From positions 1 to 64,000 of the forward strand of contig JBCBRS010000011.1 of NCBI GenBank assembly GCA_039819545.1: a stretch of DNA of 64,000 nt, given 5' to 3'. Position numbers and translations under genes: made by a program. The DNA comes from CALLPQ01 sp039819545. GTDB taxonomy: Bacteria; Pseudomonadota; Alphaproteobacteria; Caulobacterales; Parvularculaceae. Positions 8,372 to 17,992 of the stretch are shown piece by piece; within the stretch, counting starts at the first letter, position 1; the number at the start of each line of letters is the position of its first letter. The notes beneath the pieces were generated by a model that was given only the letters and a program-made list of their open reading frames with translations, searched no databases and was not told where the DNA came from.

Positions 8372-9658
8372 TTAGGCGCGGCGCAGACTGCCAAGAACCT
8401 CATGCGCCAGCGCTTCGAATAGTGAGGGGCTCATTAATTGATCGGTAAACTGAATATCTGGGTCAAGAGGCAGGGTGGCTAATAGAGGCACGCTCAAGTC
8501 ACGTGTGATGGTGGGTCCTTTTGGCTCACCAAAGGGGTGCGTTTTGGTGCCGTCATGGGCTTCAAGCCACGCCATGTTTTCCACGAGGCCGAGAATGGGC
8601 ACGTTGGTTTTGGCGAAAAGCGCCAGCCCACGCCGCACGTCGGCCAGCGCCAGGGTTTGGGGTGTACTGACGATAATTGCCCCATGCAGAACGCCCGATT
8701 GGATAAGCGTCAGGTGCGCGTCGCCGGTGCCGGGCGGGGTATCAATCAGCAGGATGTCGAGCGGCGGCCAGTCCACATCATTGATGAGCTGCCGGACGGC
8801 CCCCATCACCATGGGCCCGCGCCACGCCAGCGCTTGCGCCTCATCAACCAGCCAGCCCATGGACATGGCAAAAATCGCCACATCACTGGTAACGGGGTTG
8901 GCAACCGGTATTTCGACGGGAGTGATTTTGCCGTCTTTGGTTTCGGCCTTCGTCATAATGCCGGTCAGGGCGGGCAGGCTGGGCCCGTAAATATCCGCAT
9001 CAAGAATACCAACACGGTTGCCTGCGGCGGTAAGCGCCTGGGCGAGGTGCAGCGTTACGGTGGACTTGCCAACCCCGCCTTTGCCCGAGGCAACTGCGAT
9101 AATATTGCCCACCTGCGACAAGGCGCTGCGGGTTTGTTCTGCGCGGGCTCTCTTGCGCGCACTAGCGCCGGGCATGGCCGGGGCGGTGTTGCCTCCGGGT
9201 TTTGATGGGGCTTGGCGGGGCAGGCCAAGGGGGTTGTCATGACCGCTCGCGAAACCGCCAGTTGTGGCGCTCGCGCGTTCCGGTGAGGGGGCATTGCCCG
9301 CCTTCGCGTTTTGATGCTCGGTGGCGATAACCACAGCGTCCTTTACCCCCGCGACCGCAAGGAGCGCTGATTTTGCCGCCTCAAGGAGCGCGGTGATGTC
9401 TGCTGCATCAAGGGCGCTATGGTCGCCAGCTGACGGGCCGACCTGCAAGATCGCCCGTGCTGTGCCATTCTTATCGAGGGTCAATCCCTCAACGCGGCCC
9501 GCCGCGATAATAGAGCGCTTGCTGCCCGGTACGAGCACGGTGCCTAATGACTTGCGCAGAGGCATCAGCATAGAGGCCGGGGCGGGCGTATCCTTGGGCA
9601 TAGTTTCGGGCATCCCTTTAAGCAAAGCAGGGGCGATTGACCAAACGGTGCGGGTCAT
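8372..9658 (-). CDS. Mrp/ApbC-type P-loop ATPase, iron-sulfur carrier
   Basis: A 428-residue ParA/MinD-superfamily ATPase of the Mrp/ApbC (NBP35) type, thought to carry and deliver iron-sulfur clusters. The first 110 residues include a DUF59-like domain ending in AVAGVKDAVVIATE, then a linker rich in Pro, Ala and Gly. The deviant Walker A SGKGGVGKST lies at residues 191-200 and the Walker B strand at ILLIDTPPGTGD. The cluster-binding CxxC usually found after VENM is missing: the region reads VENMAWLEAHDGTKTHPFG. The last observation weakens a direct scaffold role, although related alphaproteobacterial proteins often lack the cysteines. Confidence 0.9.
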   Translation of the reverse strand: MTRTVWSIAPALLKGMPETMPKDTPAPASMLMPLRKSLGTVLVPGSKRSIIAAGRVEGLTLDKNGTARAILQVGPSAGDHSALDAADITALLEAAKSALLAVAGVKDAVVIATEHQNAKAGNAPSPERASATTGGFASGHDNPLGLPRQAPSKPGGNTAPAMPGASARKRARAEQTRSALSQVGNIIAVASGKGGVGKSTVTLHLAQALTAAGNRVGILDADIYGPSLPALTGIMTKAETKDGKITPVEIPVANPVTSDVAIFAMSMGWLVDEAQALAWRGPMVMGAVRQLINDVDWPPLDILLIDTPPGTGDAHLTLIQSGVLHGAIIVSTPQTLALADVRRGLALFAKTNVPILGLVENMAWLEAHDGTKTHPFGEPKGPTITRDLSVPLLATLPLDPDIQFTDQLMSPSLFEALAHEVLGSLRRA

Positions 9659-9943
9659 TGAGCAGGGCTGGCCGATCCTGCAAACACCCCTGCGGCGTTT
9701 TTAGCGGATGCGTCCATTGCACCTTTAGATTTCAATGACATATATACGCTAAGAATGCAGTCTGGGCTTCTCAGCGTTGATGCAACGCGGTATTCGCGCT
9801 GGACCGTGCAATAGCAGACCGGACTTGATGAGGGTATAGCCCCGGAAAATGACAGTATTAAAATAGTCCTTGGCCTTGCGAGAGGCCTGATCACGGGGCC
9901 CGGTCCCCCGCGTTCCCCTAACCCATCATGTGAAGTGAGATTT

Positions 9944-11128
9944 ATGCCCTGGCACGATAATTCAGGCAATGGCGACAGCCCCAAAGGCAATTCCAATTCC
10001 AATGACGGCCCCACGCGCGGGCCGTGGGGACAGCCGCCCAATCAGGGCAGCGGCAACAATGGCGCTGGCGGGCCACGCCGGCCCGGGCGCGGCGGTAATG
10101 ACGGCCCCGACCTCGACGAGTTGCTTGAGGTCTCGCGTCAACGGCTAAAACGGGCTTTCCCGCGGCGTGGCGGCGGCAATGGTGCTGGGGGCGGCGGTGA
10201 TTTGAAGCTCACCGGGCCAATGATCGCGGGCGGTGTTGTGCTGCTGATAGGCTTTTGGGCCTTTACCGGTATTTTTCAGGTTGAGGCGCAGTCCCAGGCG
10301 GTGATGACAACCTTCGGGCAATATTCCGGTATTCGCGGGCCGGGACTTCACTGGCATGCGCCCATTATCCAGCGCCATTTCGATGTGGCGACGCAATCCC
10401 AGCAGAGTATCGAAATCCCGTCAGGTCAGGGCGAAAACCTGATGCTCACCTCTGACCGGGCGATTGTGGATATCGGGTTTGGTGTTGACTGGAAGGTCAG
10501 CGAAGCGCCTACCGAGATTGGCGAACTGCCCAACGCCGCCAAATATGTCTTCAATATTGAAAATCCGCGCGGCATGGTGAAAGCCGTGGCCGAAGCGGCC
10601 ATGCGCGAAACCATCGGTGGCAATGAGTTGGAGCCAATTATTACCAGTGGGCAAGCGGCGCTCGTGACGCAGACGCGCGAGTCCATGCAGGCTGCCCTTG
10701 ATGAATATGACAGCGGCATTGAGGTTTTGCGGGTAAACATCACAACGCGTCAGGCCCCGGCCAAGGTGCGTGATGCGTTCGTTGATGTGATCAAAGCACG
10801 CAACGACCGTGACCGCGTGATCAACGAAGCCGAACGCGACGCCAACCGGATCATCCCCGTGGCGGAAGGCGAGGCGCAACGTATCCTTCAGGAAGCGCAA
10901 GCCTATGCGGCAGAAGTGACCAATGACGCCCTGGGCCAGGCGACGCGGTTTAATGAGATTTACGCGGAATATCTTAAGGCCCCCGAGGTGACGAGAAACC
11001 GCATGTATCTTGAGACGGTGGAAGAAGTCCTTGGGCAAATGAACAAGATTGTCGTCGATGAAGGGGCGGGCAACGGGATCGTGCCATACCTGCCGCTTGA
11101 TACACTCACGAAAAAATCGAATGACTGA
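9944..11128 (+). CDS. hflK: FtsH protease modulator HflK
   Basis: A 394-residue SPFH/band-7 membrane protein that with HflC forms a cage around the FtsH protease. The Gly/Asn/Pro-rich N-terminus beginning MPWHDN is typical, a single membrane span lies near residues 90-108 (GGVVLLIGFWAFTGIF), and the band-7 domain follows. An in-frame GTG at 9935 exists, but ATG 9944 gives the usual MPW start with GAAGTGAGA upstream. hflC follows after 59 bases and a Do-like protease after that, so the three form a probable envelope quality-control operon. Confidence 0.95.
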   Translation: MPWHDNSGNGDSPKGNSNSNDGPTRGPWGQPPNQGSGNNGAGGPRRPGRGGNDGPDLDELLEVSRQRLKRAFPRRGGGNGAGGGGDLKLTGPMIAGGVVLLIGFWAFTGIFQVEAQSQAVMTTFGQYSGIRGPGLHWHAPIIQRHFDVATQSQQSIEIPSGQGENLMLTSDRAIVDIGFGVDWKVSEAPTEIGELPNAAKYVFNIENPRGMVKAVAEAAMRETIGGNELEPIITSGQAALVTQTRESMQAALDEYDSGIEVLRVNITTRQAPAKVRDAFVDVIKARNDRDRVINEAERDANRIIPVAEGEAQRILQEAQAYAAEVTNDALGQATRFNEIYAEYLKAPEVTRNRMYLETVEEVLGQMNKIVVDEGAGNGIVPYLPLDTLTKKSND

Positions 11129-11187
11129 TCCGCACTGAACGCGTGATCTGTGCCCCTAACAACCGCCTTACAAACGATTGAAATCTC

Positions 11188-12090
11188 ATGACCCCTAATC
11201 GTCTTATTGCCTTTGGACTTGCCGCCCTTGTGACCTTTGTGATCGTGCAACGGTGTATCTTCACGGTGGCGGAAACTGAAAACGCCATCATCATTCGACT
11301 GGGCAAGCCCGTCGGCGTCTTGCAGGATCCGGGCCTCCACTTCAAAAATCCCATTGCCAATGTTGTCAAAGTCGACAAGCGCAACCGCGAATATGATCTC
11401 GATGTGCCTATCGAGATCAACGATGTGAATCAGGAGCAGCTCAAAGTAGATGCGTTTGCGCGGTATGAAATTGTGGAGCCGCTCCTTTTTTATCAGCGCT
11501 TTCGTCAAGGCACCCAGGCCGATAGCGCAATTCTTCTCCAGGCGGGCGAAGGCGGTATTCGCCGGATTATGCAAAACGGATTGCGTCAGATCCTTGGTGA
11601 GGTGACGATTGCCGATATTGTGACCAATCTGCGTACGGAGCTTATGACCCGGATTGAAGAGCGTATGCAGGCAGAGGCAAGCCAGTTCGGGATCAAGATT
11701 ATCGACGTGCGGATCCGCAAAGCTGATTTCCCAGATGACATTGCGGATAATGTGTATCTGGAGATGCGGTCCGAACGCCAGGAAACGGCGCAATTGATCC
11801 GCTCGCAGGGAGATCGCGAAAGTACCCGGATCAATGCCGAAGCTGAACGCAAGCGTACCGAAATCCTCGCCGAGGCAAATCGCGAGTCCCTTGAGATAAA
11901 GGGTGCCGCCGACGGCGACCGCAATGCGATCTTTAACGAGGCCTACGGCAAAGATCCGGAGTTTTTCGACTTCTACCGGTCGATGATTGCCTATGAAGAA
12001 GCCCTTAAACAGGGTGAAACAACAATCCTTCTGTCGCCCGACAGTGAGTTTCTAAAATATTTCAACGATGTGGGCGGCAAGCGCAAATAG
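11188..12090 (+). CDS. hflC: FtsH protease modulator HflC
   Basis: A 300-residue partner of HflK, with one N-terminal membrane span (about residues 6-23), the start of the band-7 domain at FTVAETENAIIIRLGKP, and a long helical region rich in Glu, Arg and Ala near residues 190-240 that forms the coiled part of the cage. The C-terminal half contains FYRSMIAYEEAL, which is conserved in HflC. Length is normal. Confidence 0.95.
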   Translation: MTPNRLIAFGLAALVTFVIVQRCIFTVAETENAIIIRLGKPVGVLQDPGLHFKNPIANVVKVDKRNREYDLDVPIEINDVNQEQLKVDAFARYEIVEPLLFYQRFRQGTQADSAILLQAGEGGIRRIMQNGLRQILGEVTIADIVTNLRTELMTRIEERMQAEASQFGIKIIDVRIRKADFPDDIADNVYLEMRSERQETAQLIRSQGDRESTRINAEAERKRTEILAEANRESLEIKGAADGDRNAIFNEAYGKDPEFFDFYRSMIAYEEALKQGETTILLSPDSEFLKYFNDVGGKRK

Positions 12091-12258
12091 AGTTTTGCTG
12101 ATATTTCGGGAATGAATTCGCATTCGCGGGTACCCTTGCGCCGATCCGAGATCATTTTGCCCAATTTCAGGCCCCTGTCTGCCCTGCGCCGTCCTCCCTT
12201 GGCGGGGCGCGTGGTCTGGGTTAAGCTTTCGGAGTGTGTTTTACTGAATGAGGGTCTC

Positions 12259-13692
12259 ATGGCATCGACAGCTGCGAACCAATTGAATTTCCTTAGTCTT
12301 TTCAGGGCGCGTATGGCGACCTTTGCGGGGCTTGTCACCCTTTTGGGGGTGGCGATTACCACGATTGGCGTTTCGCCCGCTGCTGCGCGCGGCGCGCCCG
12401 ACGGGTTTGCCGACCTTGCCGAACGCCTGTCTCCGGCCGTGGTCAATATCTCGACCACGCAGGAAGTGCAGACTCTTGGCAATCTCAGCGGTGCTCTCGC
12501 GCCCTTGCAAAAGAAATTTGGTTCGCGTCAGGCAAGCTCATTAGGCTCAGGGTTCATTATTGATCCGCGCGGCATCGTGGTGACCAACAATCACGTGATC
12601 CAGAATGCCGTGGAGATCAAAGTCAATCTCAGCGATGGGCGTGAATTCAAGGCAAAGGTACGCGGCGTTGATCAGGAGACGGACCTTGCGGTGCTGGAGA
12701 TCGAATCCGATGGTGTCCGCTTTCCCCATGCCAGTTGGGGCGACTCTGACAAGTCCCGTGTGGGGGAGTGGGTTGTCGCCATCGGAAACCCGTTCGGCCT
12801 CGGCGGATCGGTCAGTGCCGGGATCATTTCCGCCATCAATCGGAATATCGCGTCTGGCGACTATGACGACTATATACAGACCGACGCAGCCATCAATCGC
12901 GGCAATTCTGGTGGCCCGCTTTTTAACATGCAGGGTGATGTGATCGGCGTGAACACCGCGATCTATTCGCAAACCGGTGGCTCAGTCGGTGTGGGGTTTT
13001 CTATTCCCTCTGACCTTGCCGCCTATGTGGTGGGTCAACTGCTTGAGTTTGGGGAGACACGGCGCGGATACCTTGGCGTTGGCGTCAGTGAACTCACCAA
13101 TGATCAAGCGCGCGAAGCAGGGTTTGACCGCCCGCGCGGCGCTTTTGTGACGCGCGTGACCCCGCAAAGCCCTGCTGCCAGAGCCGGCATCGAGGCGCGT
13201 GATATCATAATCTCGTTTAACCGCATTGCGGTGAACAATAGCCGGGAGCTCACCCGGGCCGTGGCTGAAACGCCCGTGGGCGCCACTGTCCCGGTGGTTC
13301 TCGTGCGCAGCCGCAAACGCATGACCGTGCAGGTAACCGTGGACCGGCGAGAAACCAATTTTCTTTCCGAAGGGCTCAATGGTGGCTTGCCTAAAAACAG
13401 TGTCTTTCGCTCATCGGGCCTTACGCTGGAAGAGCCCACCGAGGCGATAATCAATAGCTTTGGTCTGCCCCGCGAAACAAAAGGTGCAGTGGTCACAGCC
13501 GTTGATCCTCACAGCGAGGCTTTTGCAATCCTGCAGCCGGGGGACGTTATCCTTGAAATTGGCTGGGAACGCGTAAGCCGCGCCCAAGGCGCCGTTGCCA
13601 AGCTTCAAAATCTGCACACCCAGAATGGTGGCCCGGTCCAAATCCGCGTGCGGCGTGGTGATCTTCTCTTTTACGAGATGTTGCGTCCCTAA
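12259..13692 (+). CDS. periplasmic serine protease, Do/HtrA family
   Basis: A 477-residue exported protease/chaperone. I start at ATG 12259, behind AGGG, because it gives a hydrophobic export signal (about residues 20-45, ending SPAAARG); the longer frame from 12112 begins with unlikely residues. The trypsin-like domain holds the triad in NNHVI (His), DQETDLAVLEI (Asp) and RGNSGGPLF (Ser). Two PDZ domains follow, the first starting RRGYLGVGV near residue 270, the second within the last 100 residues. Gene order behind hflK-hflC supports a role in removing misfolded envelope proteins. Confidence 0.93.
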   Translation: MASTAANQLNFLSLFRARMATFAGLVTLLGVAITTIGVSPAAARGAPDGFADLAERLSPAVVNISTTQEVQTLGNLSGALAPLQKKFGSRQASSLGSGFIIDPRGIVVTNNHVIQNAVEIKVNLSDGREFKAKVRGVDQETDLAVLEIESDGVRFPHASWGDSDKSRVGEWVVAIGNPFGLGGSVSAGIISAINRNIASGDYDDYIQTDAAINRGNSGGPLFNMQGDVIGVNTAIYSQTGGSVGVGFSIPSDLAAYVVGQLLEFGETRRGYLGVGVSELTNDQAREAGFDRPRGAFVTRVTPQSPAARAGIEARDIIISFNRIAVNNSRELTRAVAETPVGATVPVVLVRSRKRMTVQVTVDRRETNFLSEGLNGGLPKNSVFRSSGLTLEEPTEAIINSFGLPRETKGAVVTAVDPHSEAFAILQPGDVILEIGWERVSRAQGAVAKLQNLHTQNGGPVQIRVRRGDLLFYEMLRP

Positions 13693-13764
13693 AGGCAGGC
13701 GCGGTGCGCGCACGCTCAAAAATCGGTTATTGCGTGACCCTCTATTGCGCGCTACCAGCGGCCC

Positions 13765-15171
13765 ATGCTCAGCGTTCTTGATATTTTCAAGGTGGGGATT
13801 GGCCCGTCAAGCTCTCATACGGTTGGCCCCATGCGGATTGCCAACCGATTTGCGCGTGAGGCCCATGCGGCCGGGCTGCTTGAGGCGGCGGTTCGGGTAA
13901 CGATTTCCCTGCACGGTTCCCTTGCCCTAACCGGAATCGGTCATGGTACGGATAAAGCGACGATCCTCGGGCTTGCCGGCCATCATCCTGATCGTATTGA
14001 TCCGGACCGCGCAGATGCTGACTTCGCTGCGATTAAATCCAGCGGCGAGCTGACCCTGACCACCAGCGATTGCGCAGTCACGCGGACCCTTGGCTTTGAT
14101 GCGATGACAGACCTCCATCTGCGCGGGGATATCATTCCGGCGGTGCACCCCAATGAGATGTGTCTTTCCCTCTATGATAAGGGTGGTGCCACTCTTTTTG
14201 AACAAACCTATTACTCCGTAGGCGGCGGTTTTATCGCTAGTGCGCGTCAACTTTCCGCGCCGACTGATGGTGACCTTATCAATCGCCCAAAGCGCGGACG
14301 GTACAGCTTTAGCAGTGCCCGCGAGCTTCTCGATCTGTGTACGTCTGAAGCTCTGTCCATTGCAGATTTGATCGGCGAAAATGAATCCGCCTGGCGACCG
14401 AATAAGGATACGCAGGCGGCCCTGGACCATATATGGGCAGTAATGGATGCTTGCGTGGAGCGCGGCCTGCATAAAACGGGCGAACTGCCGGGCGGTTTGG
14501 CGGTGCAGCGCCGGGCCCCGGCGCTGTATGAAAAACTCCTTGATGCACCGCTTGCTAACGATCGCGAGCGTTTGTTCGACTGGCTTAATGTCTATGCGAT
14601 GGCGGTAAATGAGGAAAACGCTGCGGGCGGCCGGGTCGTCACTGCCCCCACTAATGGTGCGGCAGGTATTATTCCCGCGGTAATCCGACATTATTGCTAT
14701 AATGATGGTGTGGCGAGCCGCGATCATGTGCATGTGTTTTTGCTGACTGCTGCAGGGGTTGGTATGCTGTATAAACAGCGCGCGTCCATCTCCGGTGCTG
14801 AGATGGGCTGCCAGGGGGAAGTGGGTGTTGCGTGCTCCATGGCCGCTGCTGGTCTTGCGGCGGTGTGGGGCGGCACCCCGGCGCAGGTTGAACATGCCGC
14901 TGAGATCGGTATGGAACACAATCTTGGCCTTACCTGTGATCCCGTGGGCGGTCTTGTGCAAATTCCGTGTATTGAGCGAAATGCCATCGGCGCGGTCAAA
15001 GCAGTGAACGCGGCGCGGCTGGCCTTGCATGCCTCTGGCGGCCACAAGGTTTCGCTGGATCAGGTGATTGAGACCATGCGCCAGACCGGTCTGGATATGT
15101 CGCGTAAGTATAAAGAGACGAGCGAAGGCGGTCTTGCTACCAATGTGACTGTCAATATCGTGGAGTGTTAG
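13765..15171 (+). CDS. sdaA: L-serine ammonia-lyase, iron-sulfur type
   Basis: A 468-residue single-chain L-serine dehydratase that turns serine into pyruvate and ammonia using a [4Fe-4S] cluster. The N-terminal beta domain opens with VGIGPSSSHTVGPMRIA. The alpha domain shows PTNGAAGIIPAV and the cysteines in GCQGEVGVACSMA and LTCDPVGGLVQIPCIERN that bind the cluster. Length is normal for the fused type. It is followed after only six bases by queA, so the two are probably cotranscribed, although the pathways are unrelated. Confidence 0.95.
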   Translation: MLSVLDIFKVGIGPSSSHTVGPMRIANRFAREAHAAGLLEAAVRVTISLHGSLALTGIGHGTDKATILGLAGHHPDRIDPDRADADFAAIKSSGELTLTTSDCAVTRTLGFDAMTDLHLRGDIIPAVHPNEMCLSLYDKGGATLFEQTYYSVGGGFIASARQLSAPTDGDLINRPKRGRYSFSSARELLDLCTSEALSIADLIGENESAWRPNKDTQAALDHIWAVMDACVERGLHKTGELPGGLAVQRRAPALYEKLLDAPLANDRERLFDWLNVYAMAVNEENAAGGRVVTAPTNGAAGIIPAVIRHYCYNDGVASRDHVHVFLLTAAGVGMLYKQRASISGAEMGCQGEVGVACSMAAAGLAAVWGGTPAQVEHAAEIGMEHNLGLTCDPVGGLVQIPCIERNAIGAVKAVNAARLALHASGGHKVSLDQVIETMRQTGLDMSRKYKETSEGGLATNVTVNIVEC

Positions 15172-15177
15172 CGGATT

Positions 15178-16248
15178 ATGCGGGTTGATCAGTTTGATTT
15201 TGACCTGCCGGAGGCGCGCATTGCGCTCGAACCTGCAAACCCGCGTGATAGTGCCCGGCTTCTTCACGTGCGCGGTATGGCGTGTGCTGACCATAAGGTA
15301 TCAGACTTGCCCATGCTCCTGCGCGCCGGTGATCTTCTGGTGGCGAATGACACTAAGGTGATCCCTGCTCAGCTGGAGGCGATGCGTCCGGCGCGCGCAG
15401 CTGGCGGTGGTGGTGATGTGGCGGTCAGCATTACGCTGCATAAGGAGCAAACCGCCGACAGCGCTAGCGAAACCATCTGGGCCGGGTTCGCCCGACCAGC
15501 CAAACGCCTGCGAGTCGGGGATCATTTAAGGTTTAGCGATGGCGCGTTAGAGGCGCGCGTTATTGCCCATGACGGCGCTGAGGTCACGTTGTCGTTTCCG
15601 CTGACCAGGACAGCATTTTTTGAGGCGCTGGTCAGGGTGGGGATGATGCCCCTGCCGCCTTATATTGCCCGCCGCCGCGGCATTCGCGGCGATGATGCTG
15701 ATCACTACCAAACTCATTTTGCCCGGGCCGAGGGGTCAGTTGCCGCCCCTACGGCTGGCCTGCACTTTACGCCGGCCCTGGTGTCGACGCTTGAAAACAG
15801 AAAAGTCGGTGTAGAAACAATCACGCTCCATGTGGGGGCAGGAACATTCTTGCCGGTGACGGCCGATGATGTGGCGGATCACAAAATGCACGCCGAGTGG
15901 GGGCAGATCACGCCGGACCAGGCCGCGCGGATCAACAGCGTACGCGCTGCGGGCGGGCGGGTGATTGCGGTGGGCACAACCTCGTTACGGTTGCTGGAAA
16001 CAGCTGCTTTGCCAGATGGCACGGTGGAGCCCTTTGGCGGCGAGACGGATATCTTCATTACGCCAGGCTATCGCTTTCGTGCCGTGGACTGCCTGATGAC
16101 GAATTTTCACCTGCCCCGCTCTACGCTGTTCATGCTGGTCTGCGCTTTTGCCGGGACCGACGCCATGAAAAACGCATACGCCCATGCGATTGAAAGTGAG
16201 TACCGGTTTTATTCCTACGGCGATTCAAGTCTGCTTGAGCTGGCATGA
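15178..16248 (+). CDS. queA: S-adenosylmethionine:tRNA ribosyltransferase-isomerase
   Basis: A 356-residue enzyme that moves the ribosyl part of SAM to preQ1 at the wobble position of tRNA, giving epoxyqueuosine. It starts with the typical FDFDLPEARIALEP, contains VANDTKVIPAQL, AAPTAGLHFTPAL and GTFLPVTADDVADHKMHAEW, and ends near NFHLPRSTLFMLVCAFAG. tgt follows 56 bases later, and the pair make two consecutive steps of queuosine synthesis. Confidence 0.96.
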   Translation: MRVDQFDFDLPEARIALEPANPRDSARLLHVRGMACADHKVSDLPMLLRAGDLLVANDTKVIPAQLEAMRPARAAGGGGDVAVSITLHKEQTADSASETIWAGFARPAKRLRVGDHLRFSDGALEARVIAHDGAEVTLSFPLTRTAFFEALVRVGMMPLPPYIARRRGIRGDDADHYQTHFARAEGSVAAPTAGLHFTPALVSTLENRKVGVETITLHVGAGTFLPVTADDVADHKMHAEWGQITPDQAARINSVRAAGGRVIAVGTTSLRLLETAALPDGTVEPFGGETDIFITPGYRFRAVDCLMTNFHLPRSTLFMLVCAFAGTDAMKNAYAHAIESEYRFYSYGDSSLLELA

Positions 16249-16304
16249 TTATGGGGAACACGCCATACCGCACAGCGTTCAGCTGTTTGTCGATCCTGTA
16301 GCTT

Positions 16305-17453
16305 ATGCCCGATCTTACCACACCCTTTTCTTTCAGGCTTGATGCCCATGACGGTCCGGCCAATGCAGGCGCGCGCACCGGGGTGATCACGACGGCGCGA
16401 GGGACCATCCGTACACCTGCCTTTATGCCAGTGGGGACAGCGGGAACCGTCAAGGCCATGTTCACCGATCATGTGCGCGCCACCGGCGCCGACATTTTGC
16501 TGGGTAATACCTATCATTTGATGCTGCGTCCCACGGCGGAGCGGGTTGCCCGCCTTGGCGGTCTCCATACCTTCATGCGGTGGGATAAGCCGATCCTGAC
16601 CGATAGCGGCGGGTTTCAGGTGATGTCGCTTGCGGGTTTGCGCAAGCTGACCGAGGAGGGCGTGACGTTCCAGTCTCATATCGATGGATCGTCTCACGCA
16701 TTGACGCCTGAACGCTCCATCGAAATTCAATGCCTTCTCGGCGCGGATATCCAGATGCAGCTGGATGAATGCCCGGCAATCCCCATCGCCCATGATGCGG
16801 CAAAGGCGTCCATGGCACTTTCCTTACGCTGGGCCCGGCGGTCGCAAACGGCCTTTGCGGATATGGCGGGGCCCCATCAGGCGCTGTTTGGGATCGTTCA
16901 GGGCGCAAACTATGAGGACCTGCGGCGCGAGAGCCTCGAGGGCCTCCTCGATCTTGGTTTTCCGGGCTATGCGGTGGGCGGTCTCGCCGTGGGGGAGGGG
17001 CGCAAGGAAATGTTTCGCGTGTTGGAATTCACAACGCCCCATATGGACCCGGCGCGTCCACGCTATCTCATGGGGGTGGGTAAGCCCGCAGACATTGTGG
17101 GCGCTCTGGCGCGGGGGATCGATATGTTCGACTGCGTCCTGCCCAGCCGCTCTGGCCGCCATGGTCAAGCCTGGACCGATGATGGCCCCCTCAATATCAA
17201 AAATGCCCGCTTCATTGACGATGAGACCCCGCTTGACGCCGATAGTGACTGCCCGGCCAGTCGCGACTACACCAAGGCGTACCTCAATCATTTGTTCCGC
17301 GCGGGCGAATATCTCGGCCCCATGCTGCTGACCTGGCACAATATCCATTATTATCAATCGCTGATGGCGCGGATGCGCGACGCAATTGCTGCGGGACGAT
17401 TTGCCGGCTTTGTGGAGGATTTCAAGACCCGGACCGGGGAGATCTTGGTTTAG
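16305..17453 (+). CDS. tgt: tRNA-guanine transglycosylase
   Basis: A 382-residue enzyme that swaps guanine 34 of GUN-anticodon tRNAs for preQ1. It has FMPVGTAGTVKAM, the active-site LTDSGGFQVMSL, GLAVGEG and the nucleophile loop DMFDCVLPSRSGR. The zinc site is unusual. The normal CxCxxC is SDCPAS here, so two of the three cysteines (residues 314 and 319) are serine; only Cys316 and the downstream His345 remain in register. The enzyme may bind zinc weakly or use another way to stabilise the fold. The catalytic aspartates are intact, so activity is likely. Confidence 0.94.
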   Translation: MPDLTTPFSFRLDAHDGPANAGARTGVITTARGTIRTPAFMPVGTAGTVKAMFTDHVRATGADILLGNTYHLMLRPTAERVARLGGLHTFMRWDKPILTDSGGFQVMSLAGLRKLTEEGVTFQSHIDGSSHALTPERSIEIQCLLGADIQMQLDECPAIPIAHDAAKASMALSLRWARRSQTAFADMAGPHQALFGIVQGANYEDLRRESLEGLLDLGFPGYAVGGLAVGEGRKEMFRVLEFTTPHMDPARPRYLMGVGKPADIVGALARGIDMFDCVLPSRSGRHGQAWTDDGPLNIKNARFIDDETPLDADSDCPASRDYTKAYLNHLFRAGEYLGPMLLTWHNIHYYQSLMARMRDAIAAGRFAGFVEDFKTRTGEILV

Positions 17454-17466
17454 CGCTCGTCATCTG

Positions 17467-17586
17467 GAGCGCGTTCACAAAAGGTGTGATCGTCGATGGT
17501 TCCCATCCATCGACCTGGGTTCGAACGCGCGAACCCTAAAAAATCTAGACTGCGGTTTTGAGTCTACAAAATGGAAAGCAGGCTAG
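17467..17586 (-). repeat. dispersed hairpin repeat, copy C
   Basis: The longest copy of the family, read on the minus strand. It ends GATCACACCTTTTGTGAACG plus CGCTC and contains the perfect hairpin TCGATGGATGGGAACCATCGA without any spacer other than its loop, and GCGTTCGAACCCA. The first hairpin is degenerate on one arm (CTAGCCTGC). It lies 13 bases after the tgt stop codon. Confidence 0.75.
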
Positions 17587-17749
17587 GGGCAATACCACCG
17601 CCGCCACACGCCTGGTGCGTACACCGGAAAGATGCGGCGAAAAGGGCACTAAAAAGGGCGAAAAAGCACGGGAATTTCGGTTGACCCGCCCCCGGCACAG
17701 ACCTATCTTCCGCGCTCGCCAACGGACGCCCCAGGGCTTGCCGTCGGCC

Positions 17750-17825
17750 GGGCCCATAGCTCAGTTGGTAGAGCAACTGACTTTTAATCAGTAGGTCGAA
17801 GGTTCGAATCCTTCTGGGCTCACCA
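17750..17825 (+). tRNA. tRNA-Lys (anticodon TTT)
   Basis: Cloverleaf with acceptor GGGCCCA against TGGGCTC (one G-T pair), D arm GCTC/GAGC, anticodon stem ACTGA/TCAGT around CTTTTAA (anticodon TTT), T loop TTCGAAT and an encoded CCA end. It stands between repeat copy C and a minus-strand peptidase. Confidence 0.96.
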
Positions 17826-17992
17826 TTCGGTTGGTATTTTTCAAATCAAGAACCGATCTGCGCCACCGGGTGTTGCGCAGGACGTGGACACTACCGGTAC
17901 CCACTCAAGGATGGCAACGTACCCTCTCGCTTGCGGTTTTTGTGATCATCCCCCACGGTCTGTGATTGCCTTAAACTCAATGCCTCGAACGT

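Noticed and set aside
13927..15294. Long open frame opposite sdaA
   Set aside because: It mirrors the sdaA coding frame, which has clear motifs; the reverse product has no recognisable domain and is a codon-bias shadow.
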